This document shows positions 13,401 to 20,863 of a DNA stretch of 34,574 bases, piece by piece. Made by a program: the position numbers and the translations under genes. Numbering within the stretch: position 1 is the first letter of the stretch; each line of letters opens with the position of its first letter. The notes beneath the pieces were generated by a model. That model made no database searches. It saw only the letters and a list, made by a program, of their open reading frames with translations, and was not told where the DNA came from. The stretch is from a virus: IMG/VR virus record IMGVR_UViG_3300033153_002191, positions 1-34,574 of that record; one strand, 5' to 3'.

Positions 13401-13846
13401 TACTTAAACTCCTTGTCTATCTCAACGTGTATGTCATGCTTGCCCTTTGACAACCAATCCTTAAACTGGCCCCAGGCATAACTGAACATACCTTCGCCCA
13501 GCACCTTGTTACCGCCCTCCATGTGACGAGCTTCAACAAATGGGGCAACCAAACGTGCCCCTATTGCAGGAACAAATCTGCCGACTTGTTGCTTGTGCCC
13601 ATACTCAATAGGGGCGGCGTATTTCACGTTGGTGCCAACAGTCGCCCTACGAGCTGTAAACTTGTGAGTTATACTGGCCCTTAATCGGCCCTCTTTAACA
13701 GGTGTAGCCTTCTTAACCAAACCCTCATAGTAAAGCGTTATTTTGCGTATACCATTATCAAGGGGCTTCCCTATCGTCTTTGACGAATTGAGGGCAGTTA
13801 GTAATTTCTTACCGCCGATGAACTTTAATGTCAAACCAATGCCCAT
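13400..13846 (-). CDS. HK97 gp10-like neck / head-tail joining protein
   Basis: 148 residues. The series VKKATPVKEGRLRASITHKF, ATVGTNVKYAAPIEYGHKQQ and FVPAIGARLVAPF is typical of the HK97 gp10 family, minor structural proteins of the head-tail junction. The N-terminal helix (NSSKTIGKPLDNGIRKITLY) precedes the conserved core. The stop-start overlaps with both neighbours show tight coupling in the neck module. Confidence 0.8.
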   Translation of the reverse strand: MGIGLTLKFIGGKKLLTALNSSKTIGKPLDNGIRKITLYYEGLVKKATPVKEGRLRASITHKFTARRATVGTNVKYAAPIEYGHKQQVGRFVPAIGARLVAPFVEARHMEGGNKVLGEGMFSYAWGQFKDWLSKGKHDIHVEIDKEFK

Positions 13847-14670
13847 TATAAATACCTAAAATAGTCTTTAATAACGCCCTTTACGAACGGGTCTTGGTCT
13901 TTCCAAACCACCACCAGGCCCGTGTCGGGGCTCCCGACGGCATCCTGAAACGCACTATCTTTACGTTTCCAAGCCCGCATTGCCAGCACCAGGGTGGCTT
14001 GCCTTATGGGGCCAGGGGCCTCGTAAATGCTTATCGGGGTGGTCGCCACGTGGGACGCCGCCGTGGTGCCGTTCACACCACGCACCACAGTGCACGTGGT
14101 GGCGTTTATAATATTCTCAATGTAAAGCTGTTCACTTTCAATGCGTAAAGTCAGGCCAGCCCCCCAAGCGGCTGTGGCGGCGACTGTGAGAACAACGGCA
14201 ACCGCCGTAAGCGGGGCATCTACCACTAATTGGTCGCTGGTGAAATAAGGCGTGGCACTATCGCCATCACCGTAGCCGTGCACACCATCAATCTCAACAC
14301 CCACCCGCACGCCGTTCGCAAACCCTCCGTAATTGCTCTCGTTGCTTAATTCCAGCCTATCCTTTGGGTACTCGTTAAGCGGGTAAAGGATATAATCGGT
14401 GGCGGCCATTGTGGCCTCGTAAACGCCGTCGCCATCCTCGTCTAGCTTGAGGGTAACAATGCTTAACAAATCCTCCACCAGCAAGTTGCCGTACTTGCCG
14501 TCGTATAATTTCTTACCCTCCCAGGCAAAGAACGTGCGGTGGGTTTGCCTGTCAAGGTGACGGCTGGCACTTTCCAATAGCTTACGGAACCGTTCCTGTT
14601 CGGTGTTAGATGATATGTCGGCGTATTCCGCACTCTTAAATGTTGTTACGTCAGCGTACGCGTTAAGCAT
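13846..14670 (-). CDS. Head-tail connector protein with inserted domain
   Basis: 274 residues. The N-terminus (MLNAYADVTTFKSAEYADIS, ERFRKLLESASRHLDRQTHR) and C-terminus (PGPIRQATLVLAMRAWKRKD, DPFVKGVIKDYFRYL) match the helical adaptor fold of HK97 gp6/SPP1 gp15-type connectors. Between about residues 135 and 220 is a beta-rich insert (VDAPLTAVAVVLTVAATAAW ... TCTVVRGVNGTTAASHVATT) common in large versions of this family. It bridges portal and tail and sits first in the neck gene set. Confidence 0.75.
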   Translation of the reverse strand: MLNAYADVTTFKSAEYADISSNTEQERFRKLLESASRHLDRQTHRTFFAWEGKKLYDGKYGNLLVEDLLSIVTLKLDEDGDGVYEATMAATDYILYPLNEYPKDRLELSNESNYGGFANGVRVGVEIDGVHGYGDGDSATPYFTSDQLVVDAPLTAVAVVLTVAATAAWGAGLTLRIESEQLYIENIINATTCTVVRGVNGTTAASHVATTPISIYEAPGPIRQATLVLAMRAWKRKDSAFQDAVGSPDTGLVVVWKDQDPFVKGVIKDYFRYL

Positions 14671-14833
14671 CCGTGCCCCTCCTTATAGGCCAGGGCCACC
14701 CGCAAAACGGGCACCAGGGGCCCTTAGTTTTGTTGTTGGTTTCCAGCGGGAAGCCGTCTATCGGGCACGTGGTGGCTAGGGTGGTTTCCTCTTTGGTTTG
14801 CTTTATCCATTTGGCCAGGCCCTTAAAATCCAT
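14663..14833 (-). CDS. Small zinc-ribbon protein (56 aa)
   Basis: MDFKGLAKWIKQTKEETTLA then TTCPIDGFPLE and PWCPFCGWPWP. The CPxxG and CPFCG knuckles imply one zinc ribbon. AAGGTGTGTG precedes the ATG, and its end overlaps the connector start by eight bases. Similar tiny zinc ribbons accompany connector genes in some phages; function unknown, perhaps an assembly helper. Confidence 0.65.
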   Translation of the reverse strand: MDFKGLAKWIKQTKEETTLATTCPIDGFPLETNNKTKGPWCPFCGWPWPIRRGTDA

Positions 14834-14841
14834 CACACACC

Positions 14842-15567
14842 TTATAGATATAGTTGGGATTGATATTTTGCGTTAATCGCTTCGGGTGTCATTATGTAGT
14901 TGAACATCAGTGGTAGGCTAATGGGGCCGATATGCCAGTTCGCATCTTTGGTGTAACGGGCCCCCATCACCAGGTCTTGGACGGTAGTTTCCATAGCCCG
15001 TATGCCACCCGTTGACGAAGTAACCGCCAGGGGCACGCCGTTCCTGTAATGCAAACAGTCAGTACCGTTCCCCTGAAATACCAATGTCATGTGCCAGTGC
15101 GTATCTTGTAACCAACCCTCCGAATATGAGGCTGAACGCGGGTTGGCATCCACTATCGTGCCAGCGTGGTGATGGCGTTGGGTTATACTGGAAACGCCGC
15201 CAGTGAATGAGAAGTATAATTCCCAGCCGCCTACGTCAAGTTGGTAGCGGCCAAGTAGTATCTGCGATACTTCCGCACCGTGCGTAACGGTAAACCAGCA
15301 CATAAACGTGTAGCCCTGGTTCAATCCACCATGCACACCGTCCATAGCCAGGGTGTCGGCGTTCCCCGCCTCCATATAGTCGTTGCCGTCAAAGACCTTT
15401 TCCCACAAGCCACTATCTCGTTGGCCCCAATCCGCTTCGGCTGGGGCCACAATGTCGTCAAGGTCGTGGTGAAAACGGCTAGTATCGGGCCAGCCTGCCG
15501 GCGGGATAGCGGAACCGTACGGGCTCCAATATCGTTTAGGTTCAAAGATACATTCTTTAATAATCAT
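14842..15567 (-). CDS. LamG/concanavalin-like domain protein 1
   Basis: 241 residues from the ATG (15565-15567) that overlaps the previous stop (ATGA); an in-frame ATG 12 bases earlier is less likely. It starts MIIKECIFEPKRYW, the shared opening of this four-gene family. The core (WQLD-like strands, QGYTFMCWFTVTHGA, GGWELYFSFTGG, HWHMTLVFQGNGTD, then MEAGNADTLAMDG) is the beta-sandwich pattern of LamG/concanavalin-A-like domains, and the tail is LPLMFNYIMTPEAINAKYQS. It probably binds glycans as a head or neck decoration. Confidence 0.7.
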   Translation of the reverse strand: MIIKECIFEPKRYWSPYGSAIPPAGWPDTSRFHHDLDDIVAPAEADWGQRDSGLWEKVFDGNDYMEAGNADTLAMDGVHGGLNQGYTFMCWFTVTHGAEVSQILLGRYQLDVGGWELYFSFTGGVSSITQRHHHAGTIVDANPRSASYSEGWLQDTHWHMTLVFQGNGTDCLHYRNGVPLAVTSSTGGIRAMETTVQDLVMGARYTKDANWHIGPISLPLMFNYIMTPEAINAKYQSQLYL

Positions 15568-16265
15568 CGCCCAAACCATCCCCGTTCTTTGTTAAATAAT
15601 GCCCACTTTTGGGCGGCTGTAAAGACGTATGGCCAGTAACGTGGCCCCCACAGGTTGCCGTTAAAGTATTGCTCAACACCCGTGTTAACCCAAGCCCCTA
15701 CGCTTATATTATCCCTCACATCAAACACGGCATCATGCCAGTTACCCGTGTTAAGCCCCGCTGTGACCGTCAGCCCTACCGCACCATCATCAACCCACAG
15801 CACGTAAGCCCCAGCGGTGGTATCGCCTGTCAGTACGCAGAGGTGATAAATCCCGTCGCCGCAAGCCACGTCACCCGTTATTTGGTTAAGGGCTCCCCCG
15901 TCACGCTGGACAACCTCAATAAAGCCTGTGGTTTGAGCAAGCCTTAACTGGATAAAGTTAACGTCTGTGCCCTGGTCAGAGGTGGCCCATATGGTCTGGC
16001 CGCCAGTAAGTACGCTGGACTTCACCCAGCACGCAACGGTTCCAGCACCGTCGTAGTCACGCCAGTTAGCTTCGGGCCGTATGGCGTAGTCGCTGTTACC
16101 GTCCAGCAGTAATGACCATATCCCGCTTACCTCACGTTCCCACTGTGCGGTGCCTAAAAATCCCATGTCGGACTTGCGGCCTTTGCTAATGTCCTCAAGG
16201 CCATTGGGCGGCACCATGGGGCCAGTGTAACGCCTGGGCTCAAACGCACAATCTTGTATTAACAT
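15564..16265 (-). CDS. LamG/concanavalin-like domain protein 2
   Basis: 233 residues, opening MLIQDCAFEPRRYTGPMVPP. Core features: GIWSLLLDGNSDYAIRPE, GAGTVACWVKSSVLTGGQTI, DGIYHLCVLTGDTTAGAYVL, VDDGAVGLTVTAGL. The C-terminus YWPYVFTAAQKWALFNKERG is the family's closing helix. The GWFGR* end overlaps the next gene. Same architecture as its three neighbours but clearly diverged, so these are old duplications. Confidence 0.7.
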   Translation of the reverse strand: MLIQDCAFEPRRYTGPMVPPNGLEDISKGRKSDMGFLGTAQWEREVSGIWSLLLDGNSDYAIRPEANWRDYDGAGTVACWVKSSVLTGGQTIWATSDQGTDVNFIQLRLAQTTGFIEVVQRDGGALNQITGDVACGDGIYHLCVLTGDTTAGAYVLWVDDGAVGLTVTAGLNTGNWHDAVFDVRDNISVGAWVNTGVEQYFNGNLWGPRYWPYVFTAAQKWALFNKERGWFGR

Positions 16266-16924
16266 AAGTCATACCTTCCTACCAGGGAGGCTGTTTCCTG
16301 CACGTAGTTACGAACTTGCCCTGCGGAGAGAACATAGTTAAATATTTTTACTAAAGCTATCTGCCCATCCCAAACCTCTGACCCAGAATAGTCAGAGGTT
16401 CCAATCTTCAAATCGTATGCCACGGCTCCCACGTCAACAACCACATCTGCCGACTGTGCCTCGTAAAGGCCGTCAAACCAAGCCTGGGGCCTCGTGTTAA
16501 GTTGCCATATCCCACAGAATAAATGCCATACACCATCAGAACCAGGGGAAGTAAAACCGGCTTCATCGCCAGCGGAGTAAGCCCCAGCGTTGTCTTGGCA
16601 ACTGAATGTAGTGTCCCTTAAGGCATATGCCCTATTCGCCCCACCAGTGGAATATTTACCTACGAGGGTATTACTTGCCACAGTAGAGATACCCCAAGCT
16701 AATATTGTCATACCTGTAAGCAGGTCGTACTCCGGCCCTTGCCCAATAACTATCTCGCTAGTAGCCCCGTTAAAGGTAGGCACCCACAGGCCGCTTGGTA
16801 ATGGATTGTAAGTAATAGCGGTATCGGTTACAGTACGCCTATACCTTGACACATCAGCCAGTGGGCCCGCACCAGGGTCTGCGAAGGCCCGTTCCTGTTC
16901 AAATACGCAATCGTTAATTATCAT
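16259..16924 (-). CDS. LamG/concanavalin-like domain protein 3
   Basis: 221 residues from the ATG at 16922-16924, which overlaps the preceding TGA; the ATG at 16945 is an unlikely extension. Opening MIINDCVFEQERAFADPGAG; core GLWVPTFNGATSEIVIGQGP, MTILAWGISTVASNTLVGK, VWHLFCGIWQLNTRPQAWFD; closing IFNYVLSAGQVRNYVQETAS. The pattern of strands and the 'LWVPTFNGA' element match LamG-like beta-sandwich proteins. Confidence 0.7.
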   Translation of the reverse strand: MIINDCVFEQERAFADPGAGPLADVSRYRRTVTDTAITYNPLPSGLWVPTFNGATSEIVIGQGPEYDLLTGMTILAWGISTVASNTLVGKYSTGGANRAYALRDTTFSCQDNAGAYSAGDEAGFTSPGSDGVWHLFCGIWQLNTRPQAWFDGLYEAQSADVVVDVGAVAYDLKIGTSDYSGSEVWDGQIALVKIFNYVLSAGQVRNYVQETASLVGRYDLC

Positions 16925-17583
16925 AGTGGCACCCCGAATAACCATTTTGTGCTGTGGTAATGGGCCCGTATTTGGGCGGGCGATAGAGCGTAGTTGAAGA
17001 TACGTAGAAGGGCAATATCACCTGTCACTGGAAAGAGCCCATCACTTCTTCGGCCTATCACCAATGCAACATTAGTGTTGTCTACATCGTTAGCTTGTGC
17101 GACAGGGGCGGTTCCCGCCACTGCATTGAGATAGGTTTCTAATGTAACTTTGTTGTAGGTAGCTGCACAGTGATACCATGTATTTGTTGCCATTGCTGTA
17201 TGATGCGTAGAAGATGTAGGCAAACCACCAACCCGTATTATAAGTCTTAATTTATCTGCCGGTTCCTTGTCACAGGTAAAATTACGATTAACATTATCAT
17301 CCCTTGTTACCATCATTTCAACATTTCCCAGACTATCAAACTTTGCCCAGAACATAAAGGTCAAAGCTTTTGTTAAGTCAAGGCTAACATCGTTACCGCA
17401 ATTAATACTCCCAGTACCAGCAAATGAATTAACCCATAGGCCACTAGGCAGCTGAACTGGTGTAACGTTGGTCAGCGTCCCATCATTATGATAGCGGCTC
17501 TTATCGTATGTAGTCACCAGGCCAGGGGCGGCCCCGCCATACTGGCTGGCAACATCTAATACACAATCCTGTATTAAAGGCAA
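16921..17583 (-). CDS. LamG/concanavalin-like domain protein 4
   Basis: 220 residues, starting at TTG (17581-17583) just after AAGGAGGGCACT. Opening PLIQDCVLDVASQYGG, then KSRYHNDGTLTNVTPVQLPS, the classic 'YxNDGT' entry of LamG domains. Further core: GLWVNSFAGTGSINCGNDVS, ALTFMFWAKFDSLGNVEMMV, TNTWYHCAATYNKVTLETYL, closing IFNYALSPAQIRAHYHSTKW. It is the clearest LamG member of the four and the first transcribed. Confidence 0.8.
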   Translation of the reverse strand: MPLIQDCVLDVASQYGGAAPGLVTTYDKSRYHNDGTLTNVTPVQLPSGLWVNSFAGTGSINCGNDVSLDLTKALTFMFWAKFDSLGNVEMMVTRDDNVNRNFTCDKEPADKLRLIIRVGGLPTSSTHHTAMATNTWYHCAATYNKVTLETYLNAVAGTAPVAQANDVDNTNVALVIGRRSDGLFPVTGDIALLRIFNYALSPAQIRAHYHSTKWLFGVPL

Positions 17584-17593
17584 AGTGCCCTCC

Positions 17594-17788
17594 TTATGCG
17601 GTTACTGTTGGGTCGGGTATGTCCTTTTTCAAGGCATCGTAGTCTTTCTTGAGCACCATGTTAGCCTCCGTTATGGCCGCTATCTGTGCTTCAAGCCCCT
17701 CAATGTCCTTGAGGTTCTTTTTGTACTTGGCCTGTAACGTCTGCCGTTGCTGGGCTACCACTTGTTTGGTCGTTTCACTAATAGCCAT
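17594..17788 (-). CDS. Small coiled-coil protein (MAISETTKQ family)
   Basis: 64 residues from the ATG at 17786-17788 (TAGGAGGCAAAAT upstream); an upstream in-frame ATG lacks a ribosome site. MAISETTKQVVAQQRQTLQ is followed by YKKNLKDIEGLEAQIAAITE, a heptad-like helix. It could be an oligomerising or fibre-coiled-coil piece within the decoration cluster. A broken copy of its first nine codons lies at 18263-18301. Confidence 0.6.
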   Translation of the reverse strand: MAISETTKQVVAQQRQTLQAKYKKNLKDIEGLEAQIAAITEANMVLKKDYDALKKDIPDPTVTA

Positions 17789-17802
17789 ATTTTGCCTCCT
17801 AT

Positions 17803-18219
17803 TTATATTGCTTGACAATATATTTTTGCATAGCATTCGGCGGCTCCACCTGCTGAATGCTTACCTCTGGCACGTATTCTAGAATTAAGTGGGATTATAT
17901 CTGTTGTCAGCGGGCGGTATATAGTGGTCTCAAAAGGCCCATCTCGGCGGAAACCAACAGAAGAAATGAGAGTATCGCTGGCACCATAATAAAATTCAAT
18001 AGTATAATCCCCATTTGTGTCAGGGGTGCCAAAGCCTACTCCATTTATAATGAAATTTTCTGTTATCTCATTGACCGCAACGAAATCGGCAGTATAAGCA
18101 CCCCAAGCCCAAGCCCCAACTCCCGATACTACTAATATGGGGGAATCGGCTGGGTATAAATAGGTAGCCGAAAATGCTTTTTTGAAGAGAGCCGTTAAAT
18201 TACCAACGCTATCTACCAT
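17803..18219 (-). CDS. Hypothetical beta-rich structural-region protein
   Basis: 138 residues: MVDSVGNLTALFKKAFSATY, then VSGVGAWAWGAYTADFVAVN, ENFIINGVGFGTPDTNGDYT, IEFYYGASDTLISSVGF, RRDGPFETTIYRPLTTDIIP. Alternating strands, aromatic residues and no charged catalytic set suggest a jelly-roll-like capsid or decoration protein. Its first residues (VDSVGNLTALFKKAFS) resemble those of the next gene (SEPGSVGNLYRYALHN), so the two may be distant relatives. The ribosome site is a G7 run. Confidence 0.5.
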   Translation of the reverse strand: MVDSVGNLTALFKKAFSATYLYPADSPILVVSGVGAWAWGAYTADFVAVNEITENFIINGVGFGTPDTNGDYTIEFYYGASDTLISSVGFRRDGPFETTIYRPLTTDIIPLNSRIRARGKHSAGGAAECYAKIYCQAI

Positions 18220-18262
18220 ATTGATTTCCCCCCCTAATTAACAGTTGCCAAACTGCTTATGT

Positions 18263-18301
18263 TTAGCCCCCCCCCTGTTTAGTCGTTTCGCTAATTGCCA
18301 T
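18263..18301 (-). pseudogene. Broken copy of the small coiled-coil gene
   Basis: TAAGGAGGCCGAAT leads into ATG and the codons MAISETTKQ, the same nine residues that open the 17594-17788 gene (with several silent changes). After a run of nine G the frame meets TAA at once. The body of the gene is missing, so this is a truncated duplicate. The next gene downstream starts 44 bases further on. Confidence 0.6.
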
Positions 18302-18312
18302 ATTCGGCCTCC

Positions 18313-18807
18313 TTATACTATTACAATTAGTCCTTCGTCAGACATGGGCTCGTAGTCAATGTGCCAATCAATCGCACCGCTTGTGGCCACGCCGGAGTAG
18401 GTGCAACGTATGTAAGTGGCTGTGCCGTCACTCTGGGCCCCGATGATGGTATTGACAAACGGCTCCCGCCAATTTACGTTCTCCGCGATAAAGGGCACAA
18501 CCGCACTCCTGAGCACCAGGGCATTGGTAGCATCCGTCATTTTAAGGAATACGCTACCCGTTGGTGCACTGGCACTGTCAATCAAGGTCGCCAGGGCCAC
18601 CAAAGCCCCACCCGCTGGGAATACGTCAAGGCTCAAGTTGTCAACGTCAGCACTCAAATTGGTTTCAACAATTCCGTAAATAAACTTTAGCTCAACTACG
18701 CCGTAAACTCTGAATATATTAGTTGAACTACCACCGCCACCCGCAAAGGTCTGTATATTATGGAGAGCGTATCGGTATAAATTGCCTACGCTTCCTGGTT
18801 CACTCAT
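18313..18807 (-). CDS. Hypothetical structural-region protein
   Basis: 164 residues with strand-rich pattern: NIFRVYGVVELKFIYGIVET, LSLDVFPAGGALVALATLID, SVFLKMTDATNALVLRSAVV, IRCTYSGVATSGAIDWHIDY, then a C-terminal LIVIV. N-terminus GSVGNLYRYALHNIQTF resembles the 17803-18219 product. No membrane signal or metal site. In a run of small beta-rich proteins after the capsid gene, so a capsid or tail decoration role is likely. Not assignable to a family by eye. Confidence 0.5.
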   Translation of the reverse strand: MSEPGSVGNLYRYALHNIQTFAGGGGSSTNIFRVYGVVELKFIYGIVETNLSADVDNLSLDVFPAGGALVALATLIDSASAPTGSVFLKMTDATNALVLRSAVVPFIAENVNWREPFVNTIIGAQSDGTATYIRCTYSGVATSGAIDWHIDYEPMSDEGLIVIV

Positions 18808-18809
18808 TA

Positions 18810-19436
18810 TTACCCTCCTCTTAGTGCGTCAAACCATTCACAGGCCAATGTGTTCCAGCCGCCGCCTATTGCGGCCTGGTCGGCTGTCACTAAAACGCCA
18901 TAAACGTTGTGTAATATCCTGGGCACGCATTGGGTGTTAATATCCCTGGGATGCGGCGTGCATACAGGGGTGGGTACTGCGGCGGCAAGGAAAGTTTCCT
19001 CGTAGATTAGACGATAGACCCCGCCAGCCTCAATCTTGATTGATACCTGAATCAGGGTATCTTCGCCAGCACCAGCGTTCAGCCCTGTCCAATCAATGTA
19101 GCCGCCGCCGAATATGAACGGGTGAATATCCACCTGTTCATAGAGGGTTAAAGTAGTGCCGTCCATCAAGGTATCACCGCTTTGCGGGCTTCGGGCCAGG
19201 TCGGGCATAGCTTGGAACGCTTCCATTAAGTCCTGTATCGTATACGCCCCGCCTTGCACGTTAAGTATGTGCACGGGCATTATCACCCAGGCGACACCGT
19301 TCCAAAGGTAGGTGCGGCCCGTGTCGGTTTCGTAATAGGTGGAACCGATAAAAGTTGGGGCCGCTGGCTTTGTATCACCGCCCGCTACACTTAATCCCTC
19401 CCACCGCTGGATAGTTGACATCATCTGAACTGCCAT
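18810..19436 (-). CDS. Structural protein with 'YLWNGVAWV' module
   Basis: 208 residues. The N-terminal 55 residues (RWEGLSVAGGDTKPAAPTFI, STYYETDTGRTYLWNGVAWV) form a small module recurrent in phage fibre and decoration proteins, where a structured turn carries a 'Y-WNG-W' ending. The rest (about 60-208) is a separate beta-rich domain with two cysteines (PTPVCTPHP, DINTQCVPRI). The following 71-residue gene has only the N-terminal module. Precise role unknown. Confidence 0.55.
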   Translation of the reverse strand: MAVQMMSTIQRWEGLSVAGGDTKPAAPTFIGSTYYETDTGRTYLWNGVAWVIMPVHILNVQGGAYTIQDLMEAFQAMPDLARSPQSGDTLMDGTTLTLYEQVDIHPFIFGGGYIDWTGLNAGAGEDTLIQVSIKIEAGGVYRLIYEETFLAAAVPTPVCTPHPRDINTQCVPRILHNVYGVLVTADQAAIGGGWNTLACEWFDALRGG

Positions 19437-19445
19437 AGTGCCTCC

Positions 19446-19661
19446 TCAATACCCGTTTGCATATTCAGCGAACGGTTGCATAAACTCTAGCCAAAAGACG
19501 GGGCCCACCCAGGCCACGCCGTTCCACATATAGTGATAGAAGGTATCTGTTTCGTAAAACATACTACCTATCGTTATCGGCAAAGTTGCGGCGGGTGTCG
19601 GCTTGACGTCTGTGCTCAAGCCCTCCCACACGATTGCTGGATTACACATTTGTACTGCCAT
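19446..19661 (-). CDS. Short paralogue of the 'WNGVAWV' protein
   Basis: 71 residues: MAVQMCNPAIVWEGLSTDVK, then ITIGSMFYETDTFYHYMWNG and VAWVGPVFWLEFMQ. It aligns with the N-terminal module of the next gene (MAVQM, WEGLS, YETDT, WNGVAWV) but lacks the second domain. Either a trimmed duplicate or a deliberate small variant. The start follows a GGAGAGAAAT site and an 11-bp-stem hairpin. Confidence 0.6.
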   Translation of the reverse strand: MAVQMCNPAIVWEGLSTDVKPTPAATLPITIGSMFYETDTFYHYMWNGVAWVGPVFWLEFMQPFAEYANGY

Positions 19662-19675
19662 ATTTCTCTCCGTTC

Positions 19676-19739
19676 GGTGGGTGGGCGTGGTAGCCCACCC
19701 ACCTTAAAAAGGAGGTGACGTCTTGCCCAAAAGGGCAAG
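19676..19739 (-). other. Two hairpins and an anti-SD-like stretch
   Basis: GGTGGGTGGGC (19676-19686) pairs with GCCCACCCACC (19693-19703), and CTTGCCC (19722-19728) with GGGCAAG (19733-19739). Between them the mRNA reads TCACCTCCTTTTT, very like the 16S rRNA 3' end, so it could pair with a ribosome site. There is no U-tract directly after either stem, so intrinsic termination is unlikely. RNA processing or translation control is possible. Confidence 0.5.
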
Positions 19740-19746
19740 CCGCTAC

Positions 19747-20217
19747 CTAAGCCGCCGAAACATCAGCCCCATCTTCCAGGGGTATGTAGAACAGTGTCCA
19801 GCGTATTGAACCCGTAGAGCTTGCGGATAACCGTAAGTCCAGGGTTCCAGGTCGTAGCACTACGCCGTCGGTAGTCATGCCAGGTATGCCGCCCGTGGCG
19901 GCGGGTAACATTGCGGCCGCTGGGACACCGCTAATGCCAACATGGTCGTCTTGGGCATACGTGCCAGCCGCAACCACGGCACAAATGGTTTCCAGCGTGC
20001 CCACAGTAGGGTTTTCTTCCAGGCTCATATTGCCAACGGCACCAAGCACCGTGGTTATGTAGCCTATTATGAGGGTCATTTTAACCAGCCCCGTATTGAT
20101 AGTGAATATCGGGGCCGACGTTGTTTGGGGCAAAGTAGCAGTAGCACGTTCTACTTTGTAACCTAGCTTCTGCATACGAAGCCCCAAGCCGTGCATATAG
20201 TTGGGTGGCATTGTCAT
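19747..20217 (-). CDS. Hypothetical structural protein, paralogue A
   Basis: 156 residues, hydrophobic and beta-rich: ATATLPQTTSAPIFTINTGL, VLGAVGNMSLEENPTVGTLE, CAVVAAGTYAQDDHVGISGV, AMLPAATGGIPGMTTDGVVL, SSTGSIRWTLFYIPLEDGAD. It aligns along nearly its whole length with the next upstream gene's product. Position between the capsid gene and the decoration genes fits a capsid-vertex or decoration protein, but no known family was recognised. Ribosome site GGGAGGTG. Confidence 0.6.
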   Translation of the reverse strand: MTMPPNYMHGLGLRMQKLGYKVERATATLPQTTSAPIFTINTGLVKMTLIIGYITTVLGAVGNMSLEENPTVGTLETICAVVAAGTYAQDDHVGISGVPAAAMLPAATGGIPGMTTDGVVLRPGTLDLRLSASSTGSIRWTLFYIPLEDGADVSAA

Positions 20218-20252
20218 ACCACACCTCCCTTGCCCTTACGGGCGGTTTATTT

Positions 20253-20729
20253 TTACGCCACGGTCATATAGGCCCCGTCGTCAATGGGGATATAGGTCAC
20301 TCTCCACTCTATTTCACCCGTGCTACTTCCCGATAACCGCCAATCCAAGACGCCTACCCGTAGGACAACGCCCCTGGTAGTCATAGCGGGAATACCGCCA
20401 GTAGCGGCGGGTTGCATTGCTGTTGCCGCAACACCAGTTATGCCCACCATATCGCCAGCCGCATAAGTTCCAGCGGCTACAACCGCACAGATTAGTTCCG
20501 TGGTACCAGCGGTGGGGTTTTCCTCTAACCCCATATTCCCCACAGCACCCAAGATAACGGTAATCCGGCCAGCTATACCCGTCATTAGTACCCGCCCGCC
20601 TACGATATTGAAAATGGCAAAGGCGGTTGTCTGCGGCAATGTGGTCGCTGGGCGAAATACGGGGATGCCCTGGTTAATATTTAGTAACTGTCGGCCTGGC
20701 ACGAAGCCAGCCCCTGCTCCTGTTACCAT
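20253..20729 (-). CDS. Hypothetical structural protein, paralogue B
   Basis: 158 residues from the ATG at 20727-20729, chosen for its GGAGGAGG site; a start 24 bases earlier has none. Core: PATTLPQTTAFAIFNIVGGR, VILGAVGNMGLEENPTAGTT, CAVVAAGTYAAGDMVGITGV, AMQPAATGGIPAMTTRGVVL, SSTGEIEWRVTYIPIDDGAY. The match to paralogue A is extensive, so a tandem duplication produced the pair. A 6-bp-stem hairpin (20743-20761) sits just upstream of the ribosome site. Confidence 0.6.
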   Translation of the reverse strand: MVTGAGAGFVPGRQLLNINQGIPVFRPATTLPQTTAFAIFNIVGGRVLMTGIAGRITVILGAVGNMGLEENPTAGTTELICAVVAAGTYAAGDMVGITGVAATAMQPAATGGIPAMTTRGVVLRVGVLDWRLSGSSTGEIEWRVTYIPIDDGAYMTVA

Positions 20730-20742
20730 CGTTTGCCTCCTC

Positions 20743-20818
20743 CCGCCTTGCAAACAGGCGGTGTTTTTAGCATTGTATCCCTGGTGGGAATTGCCAGGGC
20801 CTTTTTACGGGCCCTGGC
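20743..20818 (-). other. Two intergenic hairpins
   Basis: CCGCCT (20743-20748) pairs with AGGCGG (20756-20761), and GCCAGGGCC (20793-20801) with GGCCCTGGC (20810-20818, loop of eight). Neither is followed by a U-tract in the sense direction, so they look like mRNA processing or stability structures between the capsid-associated genes. Confidence 0.45.
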
Positions 20819-20863
20819 TTCCCTCTTTTTTCGCTTTACTTCGTCACTCTCCACGCTCTACCT

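Noticed and set aside
20793-20818. GC-rich hairpin as a late terminator
   Set aside because: No U-tract follows in the sense direction; the T-run lies on the other side and would only suit plus-strand transcription, for which there is no gene.
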